Part shown: positions 1-10,484 of the stretch, in pieces | Numbering within the stretch: position 1 is the stretch's first letter | Layout: each line of letters begins with the position of its first letter | Assembly (NCBI GenBank): GCA_019240475.1 | Contig: JAFAYI010000024.1 | Location: 434,001 to 498,000, forward strand | DNA length: 64,000 nucleotides | Reading direction: 5' to 3' | Source: Acidobacteriaceae bacterium | GTDB taxonomy: Bacteria; Acidobacteriota; Terriglobia; Bryobacterales; Bryobacteraceae | Notes under the pieces: model-generated | Told to the model about the DNA's origin: nothing | What the model saw: only the letters and a program-made list of their open reading frames with translations | Database searches by the model: none | Program-made: the position numbers and the translations under genes

Positions 1-1
1 C

Positions 2-649
2 GAGACGGCGGCGCGTATCGAGACGGCGCTTCGGAGCAATGCAGCGCTGGTGTTCGATGAGGCGAGCCAGCGGGCAGTAACTAAGGAATGGGTGGAGCAG
101 AAGCGGCGCGAAATTGGCGCATGGCTTGCGGCGTTTCATGCAAAGAATCCGTCGCTTGCAGGCGCGCCGATGACCGCTGCGCGGATGGGACTGGACGCCG
201 AGCTGGCGAAAGTAGTGTTTCACGGCGCGCCGGGATTGCGCGCGCAGGGAGACGTGGTTTCGCTCGCGACACATCGGGCAGAGTTGAGCAGCCAGGAAAC
301 GCAGGCCCTTGCGAAGATAGAACACGCGTTCCGGCAGGCAGGCTTTCAACCGGCGCCGCCGGCCGAGGTTTTGAAGGCGGCGGGATTGGAACCTAACCGG
401 GCGCGGGGGCTGTTGGAGAGCCTCGTGAAAAGCCAGAAACTGGTGCGGGTGTCGGAGAGCCTTATCTTTCACGCAGAGGTGATTGCGCACGTGCGCAAGT
501 CGCTTGCGCAGCACAAAGGACGGCGGTTCTCGGTTCCCGAATTCAAGGAGTGGACGCAGATTTCGCGCAAGTACGCGATCCCGCTGCTGGAGTATCTGGA
601 TCATCAGCGAGTGACGCGGCGCGAGGGGGATGCGCGAGTCGTGCTGTAG
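2..649 (+). CDS. selB: Selenocysteine-specific elongation factor SelB, C-terminal part (5' truncated)
   Basis: The reading frame is open from the left edge, so the gene starts outside the window; 215 C-terminal residues are visible. SelB is the EF-Tu-like GTPase that carries Sec-tRNA to UGA codons by binding the SECIS hairpin in the mRNA. The visible part matches the winged-helix repeats that bind that hairpin: helical segments near 'ELSSQETQALAKIEHAF', 'PAEVLKAAGLEPNRARGLLE' and the typical final domain 'FSVPEFKEWTQISRKYAIPL' followed by 'LEYLDHQRVTRREGD'. The GTPase domains are not seen. It ends 5 nt before the convergent rRNA methyltransferase gene. The family call rests mainly on the last winged helix, which is very characteristic. 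Confidence 0.87.
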   Translation, partial: ETAARIETALRSNAALVFDEASQRAVTKEWVEQKRREIGAWLAAFHAKNPSLAGAPMTAARMGLDAELAKVVFHGAPGLRAQGDVVSLATHRAELSSQETQALAKIEHAFRQAGFQPAPPAEVLKAAGLEPNRARGLLESLVKSQKLVRVSESLIFHAEVIAHVRKSLAQHKGRRFSVPEFKEWTQISRKYAIPLLEYLDHQRVTRREGDARVVL

Positions 650-654
650 CGCGT

Positions 655-1824
655 TTACAGCACTTCGAAGATCAGGCACTTCAGGTAGTGCGTTTCGGGG
701 ACGGTCAGAAGAATAGGGTGATCCTGGGACTGGGTGCGGCGCTCAAGGATGCGCAACTGCTTGCCGCATTCTAGCGCGGCGGCCGCGATGACTTCAAGCA
801 GATGCGCTTCGTTCATGTGGTGGGAGCAGGAGCAGCTCACCAGAATGCCTCCGGGATCGAGAAGGCGCAAGGCGCGAAGATTGATTTCTTTGTAGCCGCG
901 AGCGGCGCCTTCGAGGGCCGACCGGGATTTGGTGAAAGCCGGAGGATCGACGATGACGATGTCGAACGTGCGGCGGGCGGAGACCAGAGCAGGAAGATAA
1001 TCGAGAACATTCGCCTCTTCGAAAGCCACGTTCGAAATGTTGTTTAGCGACGCGTTGGCTCGCGCGAGATCGAGCGAGGCGGCCGAGCTATCGATAGCCT
1101 GGATGGATTGGCATGCGGAAGCGAGATGCAGCGCGAAGCCCGCGGTAGCGGTGAAACAATCGAGCGCGCGGCCGCGCGCGTAACGGCGGACGGCGAGATA
1201 ATTCTCGCGCTGATCGAGAAAGACGCCGGTTTTCTGGCCATGGAGCAGATCGGCGCGCCAGTTCAGGCCATTCATGCGCAGATCGACTGTTTCGGGAACT
1301 TCGCCAAAGAGAGTGCGGATTTGCTGAGGAAGATTTTCTTTCGCGCGAACGGGCACATCGTTGCGGGCGACGATGCCTTTGGGATCGAGGAGCGAGGCGA
1401 GGATGTCGACGATTTCTTGCGCGAGCCGATCCATGCCTTGATCGAGGAGCTGGAGAACGAGATAGTCCCCGTATCGGTCTACGATCAGGCCCGGGAGGAG
1501 GTCGCCTTCGGCGTGGACAAGACGCCACGCATCGGAATCGGCGACAATACGGCGGCGATAGGCGAGCGCGGCTTCGATGCGTTCGCGGAGGAACGCGTGA
1601 TCGATGGGCCGGACGCGCCGGCTCAGCAAGCGAAGCGCGATCTGCGAGGTGGAGCTGTAGTGCGCGGCGCCGAGCGCGTGTCCTTGCGGATCGACGACGC
1701 GCACGGCATCGCCAGGTTCGGCCGTGCCGCTATCGATCAAGTCGCTTAAGAAGATCCAAGGATGCCCGTCGCGCACGCGATTGGCCGCCTTACGATTGAC
1801 GCGCACGGTCGGCATCGCGAGCAT
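655..1824 (-). CDS. rlmI: Class I SAM-dependent 23S rRNA methyltransferase, RlmI family
   Basis: 389-aa protein of the RlmI/RlmO family, which methylates C5 of a cytosine in 23S rRNA (C1962 in E. coli) using SAM. An N-terminal PUA-like RNA-binding domain covers about residues 5-75, followed by the family's linker domain and a Rossmann methyltransferase fold. Visible signatures are 'GQKTGVFLDQREN' (196-208), the SAM-binding 'ALDCFTATAGFALHLA' (220-235), 'VDPPAFTKSR' (292-301) and 'CSCSHH' (331-336), which carries the catalytic cysteine of m5C enzymes. The length is normal (about 390-400). A second in-frame ATG three codons downstream is an equally possible start. It is convergent with the selB tail. 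Confidence 0.9.
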   Translation of the reverse strand: MLAMPTVRVNRKAANRVRDGHPWIFLSDLIDSGTAEPGDAVRVVDPQGHALGAAHYSSTSQIALRLLSRRVRPIDHAFLRERIEAALAYRRRIVADSDAWRLVHAEGDLLPGLIVDRYGDYLVLQLLDQGMDRLAQEIVDILASLLDPKGIVARNDVPVRAKENLPQQIRTLFGEVPETVDLRMNGLNWRADLLHGQKTGVFLDQRENYLAVRRYARGRALDCFTATAGFALHLASACQSIQAIDSSAASLDLARANASLNNISNVAFEEANVLDYLPALVSARRTFDIVIVDPPAFTKSRSALEGAARGYKEINLRALRLLDPGGILVSCSCSHHMNEAHLLEVIAAAALECGKQLRILERRTQSQDHPILLTVPETHYLKCLIFEVL

Positions 1825-1855
1825 GGCCTCATTAGAGCATTGCGCGCAGGGCGTA

Positions 1856-2224
1856 CTATCGCTTCGCGCCGAAAGCCAGCAGGCGCCCGTCGCAATCCTT
1901 CACGACGAATTCGCGGGACTGCCAGGAGGTGTCCCCAAGTCCTCGCGCGAACTCAACACCACAGGCGGCGAATTCGGCGTAGAGTGCGTCGGCGTCTTCA
2001 ACCGACAAGTAGGCGTCGAGTAATTCGTCACCATACTTGTCCGGATTCGGCGTGGGCGGCCCGGCGCAGCGGAAGTGAATGACTTGGCCGTCGCGCGCCA
2101 CAACGGCATACACCGGCGGATCGAGCCAGGTTCCGAGACATTCGAAGCCGAGCTTGTCTTTGTAGTAGCCGAGCGTAACTGGAATATCCGTTGTGAAGAA
2201 CAGGGGCGCAATCTGGCGGATCAT
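1856..2224 (-). CDS. VOC-superfamily (glyoxalase/bleomycin-resistance-like) protein
   Basis: 122-aa single-domain VOC protein. The beta-alpha-beta-beta-beta pattern is recognisable: 'APLFFTTDIPVTLGYYKDKLGFE', then 'VVARDGQVIHFRC', then 'YLSVEDADALYAEFAACGV' and the closing 'SREFVVKDCDGRLLAFG'. Members include glyoxalases, dioxygenases and antibiotic-binding proteins; nothing here picks out a substrate. His and Glu residues at metal-ligand-like positions exist (H in 'VIHFRC'), but the full metal triad is unclear. The reading frame extends upstream to 2293, but that extension is Arg-rich and uncharacteristic, so I start at the ATG preceding 'IRQIAPLFF'. It is followed upstream by a second VOC gene on the same strand. 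Confidence 0.8.
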   Translation of the reverse strand: MIRQIAPLFFTTDIPVTLGYYKDKLGFECLGTWLDPPVYAVVARDGQVIHFRCAGPPTPNPDKYGDELLDAYLSVEDADALYAEFAACGVEFARGLGDTSWQSREFVVKDCDGRLLAFGAKR

Positions 2225-2305
2225 ATGCCAACTGTACTGCAGGGCTCGTGCTGCTCGAGACCGGCGCCTGTGTCTTGAATGCGCCGTATCCAACCGAGGC
2301 GGCCG

Positions 2306-2758
2306 CTACTCGTTAGCGGCGGCCTCCAGGGTGGCGATATCGAACTTCACCATTTTCATCATCGCGGCCATGCCGTTCGGGTGTTTGATGAGCTCGACGA
2401 TATTCTCCGGCACGATCTGCCAGCATAGGCCGAACTTGTCGGTGAGCCAGCCGCAGGCCATGGGCTTGCCTCCGTCGAGCAGCTTGTCCCAATAACTGTC
2501 GATCTCGGCCTGATCTTTGCACGCAACCGAATAAGAGAATGCCGGAGTCAGGGCTTGCGCGGGGCCGCCATTCAACAAGGTCATTTGCTGGCCCATCAGT
2601 TCGATTGTGACGGTTGCGATTTCGCCGGCCGGCCAAGGGCCTACGCCGTTCGAACGCAACTCTCCGACCTTCTTGGCTTCCGGAAAAACGGAGAGATAAA
2701 ACTCGGCGGCCTCCTCGGCGTTGTCGTTGAACCACAGAAACGGTGTGATCTTGTGCAT
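2306..2758 (-). CDS. VOC family protein of the PhnB/YjdN (3-demethylubiquinone methyltransferase-like) group
   Basis: 150-aa protein of the PhnB-like VOC group. Diagnostic pieces are the start 'HKITPFLWFNDNAEEAAEFY', the 'TVTIELMGQQMTLLNGGP' strand and 'GGKPMACGWLTDKFGLCWQI', a motif that almost defines this family, ending with 'ENIVELIKHPNGMAAMMKM'. Older annotations call it 3-demethylubiquinone-9 3-methyltransferase, but no SAM-binding fold is present, so that name should not be taken literally. The true function is unknown. It sits 81 nt upstream of the other VOC gene on the same strand and is divergent from the membrane-protein gene to its right. The start ATG is preceded by 'GGGAGGCAAG', a good ribosome binding site. 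Confidence 0.88.
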   Translation of the reverse strand: MHKITPFLWFNDNAEEAAEFYLSVFPEAKKVGELRSNGVGPWPAGEIATVTIELMGQQMTLLNGGPAQALTPAFSYSVACKDQAEIDSYWDKLLDGGKPMACGWLTDKFGLCWQIVPENIVELIKHPNGMAAMMKMVKFDIATLEAAANE

Positions 2759-2851
2759 CTCTTGCCTCCCTCGATAACGATGGTATCGATCATGGGAGAC
2801 GAGTTTTTAGAAAGGACCTCCGGAGGCCGAACGCTATTTTTGTACGAGAAG

Positions 2852-6759
<3,908 letters not shown>

Positions 6760-6785
6760 TCAATTTTCGAACCTTTCGTTGCCCT

Positions 6786-6828
6786 TTCTTTACCCGCGCA
6801 CAACAGGCCTAAATGGCCCTGCGCGCTT
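6786..6828 (-). promoter_or_regulatory. Conserved palindromic element upstream of gyrB (copy 1)
   Basis: A 43-nt intergenic segment that closely matches a segment upstream of dnaN (8007-8050). Read on the plus strand the shared parts are TTCTTTA, CGCG, ACAAC, GGCC, a 5-7 nt loop, GGCC and TGyGCGCTT: 32 identical positions outside the loop. The two GGCC arms with flanking ACA/TG and GCGC make a hairpin. It lies 90-132 nt upstream of the gyrB start codon. It could be an operator, a leader-RNA hairpin or a processing site; nothing in the sequence decides which. Confidence 0.5.
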
Positions 6829-6858
6829 GTCCGGGCTTATTCGTTTGCCAGGCTGCGA

Positions 6859-7971
6859 TCAGATCCGCATTGGCATAACCACATAGCGATAGACGCTTTC
6901 AGCGGGACCGGCATGCGGCCGCAGCTCGCCCGCGCTGTTTGCGTCTTTGAAGTGGAGCGCGACTTCCGGCTGATCGGCCGAGCGCAGGAAATCAAGCAGG
7001 TAGAGCGCGTTGAAACCAATTTCCACCTCGGGGCCGCTATAGTCCACCAGGATCGAATCTTCGCTTTCGCCGGTTTCGGAGATGGAAGAGTGAATCTTTA
7101 ATTCGTCCTTGAGCATTTGCAGGCGAATGGCGCGGGAGCGCTCGTCGGCAAACTGCGCCACACGCTCGATGGCGGCCTTGAACTCTTCTCTTTGCATGAC
7201 GACGCTGTGCGGATGATCCTTGGGGAGCACGCGCTCGTAATCCGGGAAGTTGCCCGTGAGTTTACGGCTCAGCAGCAGGCGCTTATCGATCTTGAAGAAG
7301 AGGTGATTGTCGTTTCCGGAAAATTCGATTTTTTTCGATGCGTCGTCGCTTGCGAGTTTTTGAATCTCGTTCATGGCCTTCCTGGGCAAGAGCGCGCGAT
7401 AGGAGCCCACTAGACCGGGAAGATCGACATGCTTTTCCATCAAGGCCAGGCGATGGCCGTCGGTTGCGACCATGATCAGTCCGTTTTCCTTGAGGATGAG
7501 CAGCGCCCCGTTCAAGGTGAAGCGCGACTCTTCGGCCGATATGGCGAATATGGTGCTCGCAATCATCTGCGAGAGAACACTCAGCGGGATTTCGGCCAGC
7601 GGCTCGGGCATTTGCGGCAGCTCTGGGAAGCTTTCGCGGGACATGCCGGCGATGCGCGTGCGGGAGCGGCCGCAGACGAAACTGGCCCACTGGTTTTCGG
7701 CAAGCTTCACTTGCAGGTCGGAGTCGGGCAGGAGGCGGACATAATCGAGCAGGCGGCGCGCGGGGATGGTGCCGGCCCCTTCTTTCTTAATGCGCGCCGG
7801 GCAGGCGCAACGGATGCCGAGTTCCAGATCGGTGGCGGTGAGCCAGATCTGATCGTGGTCCGTTTCAACGAGAATGTTCGAGAGGATCGGGATGGTGGTC
7901 TTCTTCTCCACGACCCCTTGGGTGAGGCCGAGCTCTCTCACCAAATCCGATTTGCTGACCGAGAATTCCAT
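6859..7971 (-). CDS. dnaN: DNA polymerase III beta subunit (sliding clamp)
   Basis: 370-aa beta clamp, the homodimeric ring that tethers DNA polymerase III to DNA and also recruits other replication and repair proteins. Three clamp domains are recognisable, starting with 'MEFSVSKSDLVRELGLTQGV' and with the characteristic 'LSNILVETDHDQIWLTATDLE' region split over strands; the C-terminal 'YRYVVMPMRI' is the standard end that forms part of the peptide-binding pocket. The length matches the family (365-380). It lies between dnaA and gyrB on the same strand; the gap to dnaA is about 300 nt and holds origin-like sequence. Confidence 0.97.
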   Translation of the reverse strand: MEFSVSKSDLVRELGLTQGVVEKKTTIPILSNILVETDHDQIWLTATDLELGIRCACPARIKKEGAGTIPARRLLDYVRLLPDSDLQVKLAENQWASFVCGRSRTRIAGMSRESFPELPQMPEPLAEIPLSVLSQMIASTIFAISAEESRFTLNGALLILKENGLIMVATDGHRLALMEKHVDLPGLVGSYRALLPRKAMNEIQKLASDDASKKIEFSGNDNHLFFKIDKRLLLSRKLTGNFPDYERVLPKDHPHSVVMQREEFKAAIERVAQFADERSRAIRLQMLKDELKIHSSISETGESEDSILVDYSGPEVEIGFNALYLLDFLRSADQPEVALHFKDANSAGELRPHAGPAESVYRYVVMPMRI

Positions 7972-8270
7972 GGGAGTGTCTACAGATCCTGTTCGCCTGC
8001 CTGAGATTCTTTAATCGCGGACAACGGGCCATCAATCGGCCTGTGCGCTTATATCCTTCTTCACAAGTAATCTAAAGTACCAGAAGAGAACCGCATTAGT
8101 AGGGATTGTGGAAATGTTGAATTCCTTCTAAATTATAGCAAATATACTGTCTTCTTGGAACGAAGGGTGTGGATTTCACCGTATAGGAATTGCAAGGTGA
8201 ACCCGGTAAAAAATTCCCGACAGGTTTGAACAACCGCCGCAAGCAGGGTGATGTGGAAAAGCGCATAAGG
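7972..8270. other. Candidate oriC segment, dnaN-dnaA intergenic region
   Basis: This 299-nt stretch has no gene. It contains three DnaA-box-like 9-mers in the same orientation: TGTGGAAAT (8107-8115), TGTGGATTT (8168-8176) and TGTGGAAAA (8252-8260; the reverse complement TTTTCCACA is close to the consensus TTATCCACA). Between the first two lies the most AT-rich piece of the neighbourhood (about 8115-8156), a plausible DNA-unwinding element in an otherwise GC-rich genome. Origins between dnaA and dnaN are common. A second box cluster lies upstream of dnaA, so the origin may be bipartite. Confidence 0.6.
8007..8050 (-). promoter_or_regulatory. Conserved palindromic element upstream of dnaN (copy 2)
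   Basis: A 44-nt match to the element upstream of gyrB (6786-6828), in the same orientation, 36-79 nt upstream of the dnaN start codon. Arms GGCC (8027-8030, 8038-8041) enclose a 7-nt loop, flanked by ACAAC on one side and TG-TGCGCTT on the other. On the minus strand a TATAAG hexamer lies directly before it, so it could be the start of the dnaN leader transcript; this promoter reading is speculative. Confidence 0.5.
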
Positions 8271-9629
8271 TCACTGAAGCGAATCGATTAGAGAGTGGAT
8301 GAGGTTGTTTAAATCCTCGTCGCGCTGGCGGAGATCGTCGATTTTTTGGACGGAGTGGAGGACGGTGGTGTGGTGCTTGCCGCCGAAATAGCGGCCGATT
8401 TCGGGGAGCGAGGCGTGGGTCAATTCCTTGACGAGGTACATGGCGACCTGGCGTGGATAAGCGATCTGGCGCGTGTTGCTTTTGATCTTGAGCTGCGCGG
8501 GCTGCAGGCTGAAGCGCTCGGCAACGGCCTTGAGGATGGATTCGACCGAGATTTTGCGCTCGCCGCCGCTGCTCAGATGTTTGAGTGTCTGGTGGGCCAT
8601 GGCGAGCGTTATGGGCTGGCGCGTGACGGAAGAGACAGCGAGTAAGCGCGTCAGCGCGCCTTCGAGCTCGCGAACGTTCGATTTGGTCTTGGTGGCGATG
8701 AAGATGCGTACATCCTGCGGGAGGGTGATGCCTTCGGATTCGGCTTTCTTATCGAGGATGGCCATCTTGGTTTCAAGGTCTGGAGGCTGAACGTCGACCA
8801 TGAGACCCCATTCGAAGCGCGAGCGGAGGCGTTCGACAAGGCCGGGGAGTTGGTTGGGCGCCGAATCGCTAGAGATGACGATTTGTTTCTGGTGCTCGTA
8901 GAGTTCGTTGAAGGTGTGGAAGAACTCTTCCTGGGTGCGCTCCTTGCCGGCGATCACGTGAATATCGTCGATCAAGAGCACGTCGGCGGAGCGGTAGTGG
9001 CGGTGGAACATCGACATGCGATCGACCTTGATGGAGGTGATCATCTCGTTCATGAAGCGCTCGCTCGAGGTATACACAACGTTGAGCCCGGCGAAATTGT
9101 CGAGCAGGCTGCGGCCGATGGCGTGCATCAGGTGAGTCTTGCCAATGCCGACGCCGCCATAGATGAATAACGGGTTGTAGCTGCGCGAAGGCATCTTCGC
9201 CACGGCCTGCGCGGCGGCGTGCGCGAGTTGGTTTGAGGAGCCTACTACGTAGGTGCCGAAGGTGAGGCGCGGATTAAGCCAACTGACGGTCTTTTCAAAA
9301 ACGGGCTCCGAATGCGCGTGGCCGTTGGGGCCGAAGCCGATGGAAGAGGCGTGCGTGGAGGCGGCGTGCGCGGCGGCAGCCATTTTCGAGAGCGTTTCGA
9401 TCTCGTAATAGATCCGCCGGACCGGCAGATTCAACTCCTGGATGGCCGTTCGAATGTGGGAGCTGTACTCCTGGCGAATCCAGGCCTCGGTGCTTTCGTT
9501 GGGCACCCGGACAGTGAGTTCACCGTCCCGCAGGGATCCGAACGCCGTGTTCGAAATCCAGTTCTTATACGCGCCCTCGTTGAGCCTGGCTGCCAGCCAG
9601 CCCTTGATCTTTTCCCATGCATCGCCCAA
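8271..9629 (-). CDS. dnaA: Chromosomal replication initiator protein DnaA
   Basis: 452-aa DnaA, the AAA+ initiator that binds DnaA boxes and melts the origin. The N-terminal domain I starts 'MGDAWEKIKGWLAARLNEGA'; a linker (about 85-115) is short and Ala/Ser/His-rich. Domain III has Walker A 'GGVGIGKT' (158-165) and Walker B 'DVLLIDDIHVIAGKERTQEE'. Domain IV ends with the DNA-binding signature 'GRYFGGKHHTTVLHSV'. The length is normal. The start ATG is followed directly by the conserved N-terminus. DnaA-box-like sites lie 34-65 nt upstream, pointing to autoregulation, and others lie downstream before dnaN. Confidence 0.97.
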   Translation of the reverse strand: MGDAWEKIKGWLAARLNEGAYKNWISNTAFGSLRDGELTVRVPNESTEAWIRQEYSSHIRTAIQELNLPVRRIYYEIETLSKMAAAAHAASTHASSIGFGPNGHAHSEPVFEKTVSWLNPRLTFGTYVVGSSNQLAHAAAQAVAKMPSRSYNPLFIYGGVGIGKTHLMHAIGRSLLDNFAGLNVVYTSSERFMNEMITSIKVDRMSMFHRHYRSADVLLIDDIHVIAGKERTQEEFFHTFNELYEHQKQIVISSDSAPNQLPGLVERLRSRFEWGLMVDVQPPDLETKMAILDKKAESEGITLPQDVRIFIATKTKSNVRELEGALTRLLAVSSVTRQPITLAMAHQTLKHLSSGGERKISVESILKAVAERFSLQPAQLKIKSNTRQIAYPRQVAMYLVKELTHASLPEIGRYFGGKHHTTVLHSVQKIDDLRQRDEDLNNLIHSLIDSLQ

Positions 9630-9662
9630 ACCCGGAGTACTCCTTCCCGAGAGAACAAAAGG

Positions 9663-9694
9663 TTTCCCACAGCTTTTCCACGTTTGTGGAAAAG
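9663..9694. promoter_or_regulatory. DnaA-box cluster in the dnaA upstream region
   Basis: Three DnaA-box-like 9-mers packed in 31 nt: TTTCCCACA (9663-9671), TTTTCCACG (9674-9682) and, inverted, TGTGGAAAA (9685-9693). The last two form a perfect 9-bp inverted repeat, CTTTTCCAC (9673-9681) and GTGGAAAAG (9686-9694), with a 4-nt spacer. Its place 34-65 nt upstream of the dnaA start suits a DnaA autoregulatory operator or one half of a bipartite origin. Confidence 0.6.
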
Positions 9695-9722
9695 AGCGGA
9701 ACGCTAATTTTTGGTTTGCTCA

Positions 9723-9745
9723 AATCGCCGGTCCGAGGGGCGATT
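9723..9745. promoter_or_regulatory. Inverted repeat upstream of dnaA
   Basis: AATCGCC (9723-9729) and GGCGATT (9739-9745) form a perfect 7-bp inverted repeat with a 9-nt spacer, about 95-115 nt upstream of dnaA. It may be an operator or hairpin in the dnaA promoter region. The rest of the 365-nt gap between dnaA and tRNA-Gly (9746-9994) is comparatively AT-rich after 9780 and shows no ORF I can support. Confidence 0.35.
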
Positions 9746-9994
9746 GCGCGCGCGGGAGAACCCTCTCCGTTTCTTCGGAAAGTTCAGTCTATCACAGGGA
9801 GAGCGGTTTCCAAGAGAAATCTTACCAGAATCTAAAACCTTTAGAATGATTAGCATACAGGGAGTCTACGGAAGGCGGTAAGCGGGATTTTAGCGCGCTT
9901 GTCATACTGTGGTTTTTACTAAAGTTTTACGTTGCAACCAGATGAATTGACTTACCAACAAACTCATCCGAGAATGTCAATTAGACCCTCTCTC

Positions 9995-10070
<76 letters not shown>

Positions 10071-10144
10071 ATTTCCCGATTGTCGATGGAGTTACAAAAC
10101 TCTCCCTGGGGCGCTGCGGCACGGCATCCAATTCGGCCGCATTT

Positions 10145-10360
10145 TCAGAACCCCGGCGGGCGCTTCGACGGGTCCGGTTCCTGGCACTTGACGCAAACGA
10201 GTAACGTGCCTAGAAATTGCGCGCGGCCCTGTTCGGTTTGAACCCAGGGGCGGTTCTGCCAGGGCGGATCGTGCCGCATGTGGCGAGTGTGGCCGCATTC
10301 CAGGTCGGCGACCCAGTGACCTTGCTCGTCCTGATGAAAACCTACAATTGCCCGCTGCAA
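10145..10360 (-). CDS. DUF3565 family small protein
   Basis: 71-aa protein that matches the DUF3565 pattern: 'AIVGFHQDEQGHWVADLECG' at the start, then 'HTRHMRHDPPWQNRPWV' and 'LLVCVKCQEP'. The conserved Cys/His residues (C-G-H-x2-H, C-x2-C) suggest metal binding, perhaps zinc; the function is unknown. The length is typical. It stands alone between tRNA-Gly and the DUF1800 gene, on the opposite strand to both. Confidence 0.82.
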   Translation of the reverse strand: MQRAIVGFHQDEQGHWVADLECGHTRHMRHDPPWQNRPWVQTEQGRAQFLGTLLVCVKCQEPDPSKRPPGF

Positions 10361-10484
10361 GGCGAATACTAATCATCTCAGGGTCATTGCGCGCGGAGGT
10401 TGGACGGCCGATAAGAAGACAGAAGCGCGTCAACTGTTTTCAGAAACTTGCGTTTTAGAGAGTGTGAGGCGGCGCGGAGGCACG

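Noticed and set aside
10178..10200. TGGCAC...GCAA resembling a sigma-54 promoter
   Set aside because: The spacing and -12 element (GC) do not fit and it lies inside the coding region of the DUF3565 gene.
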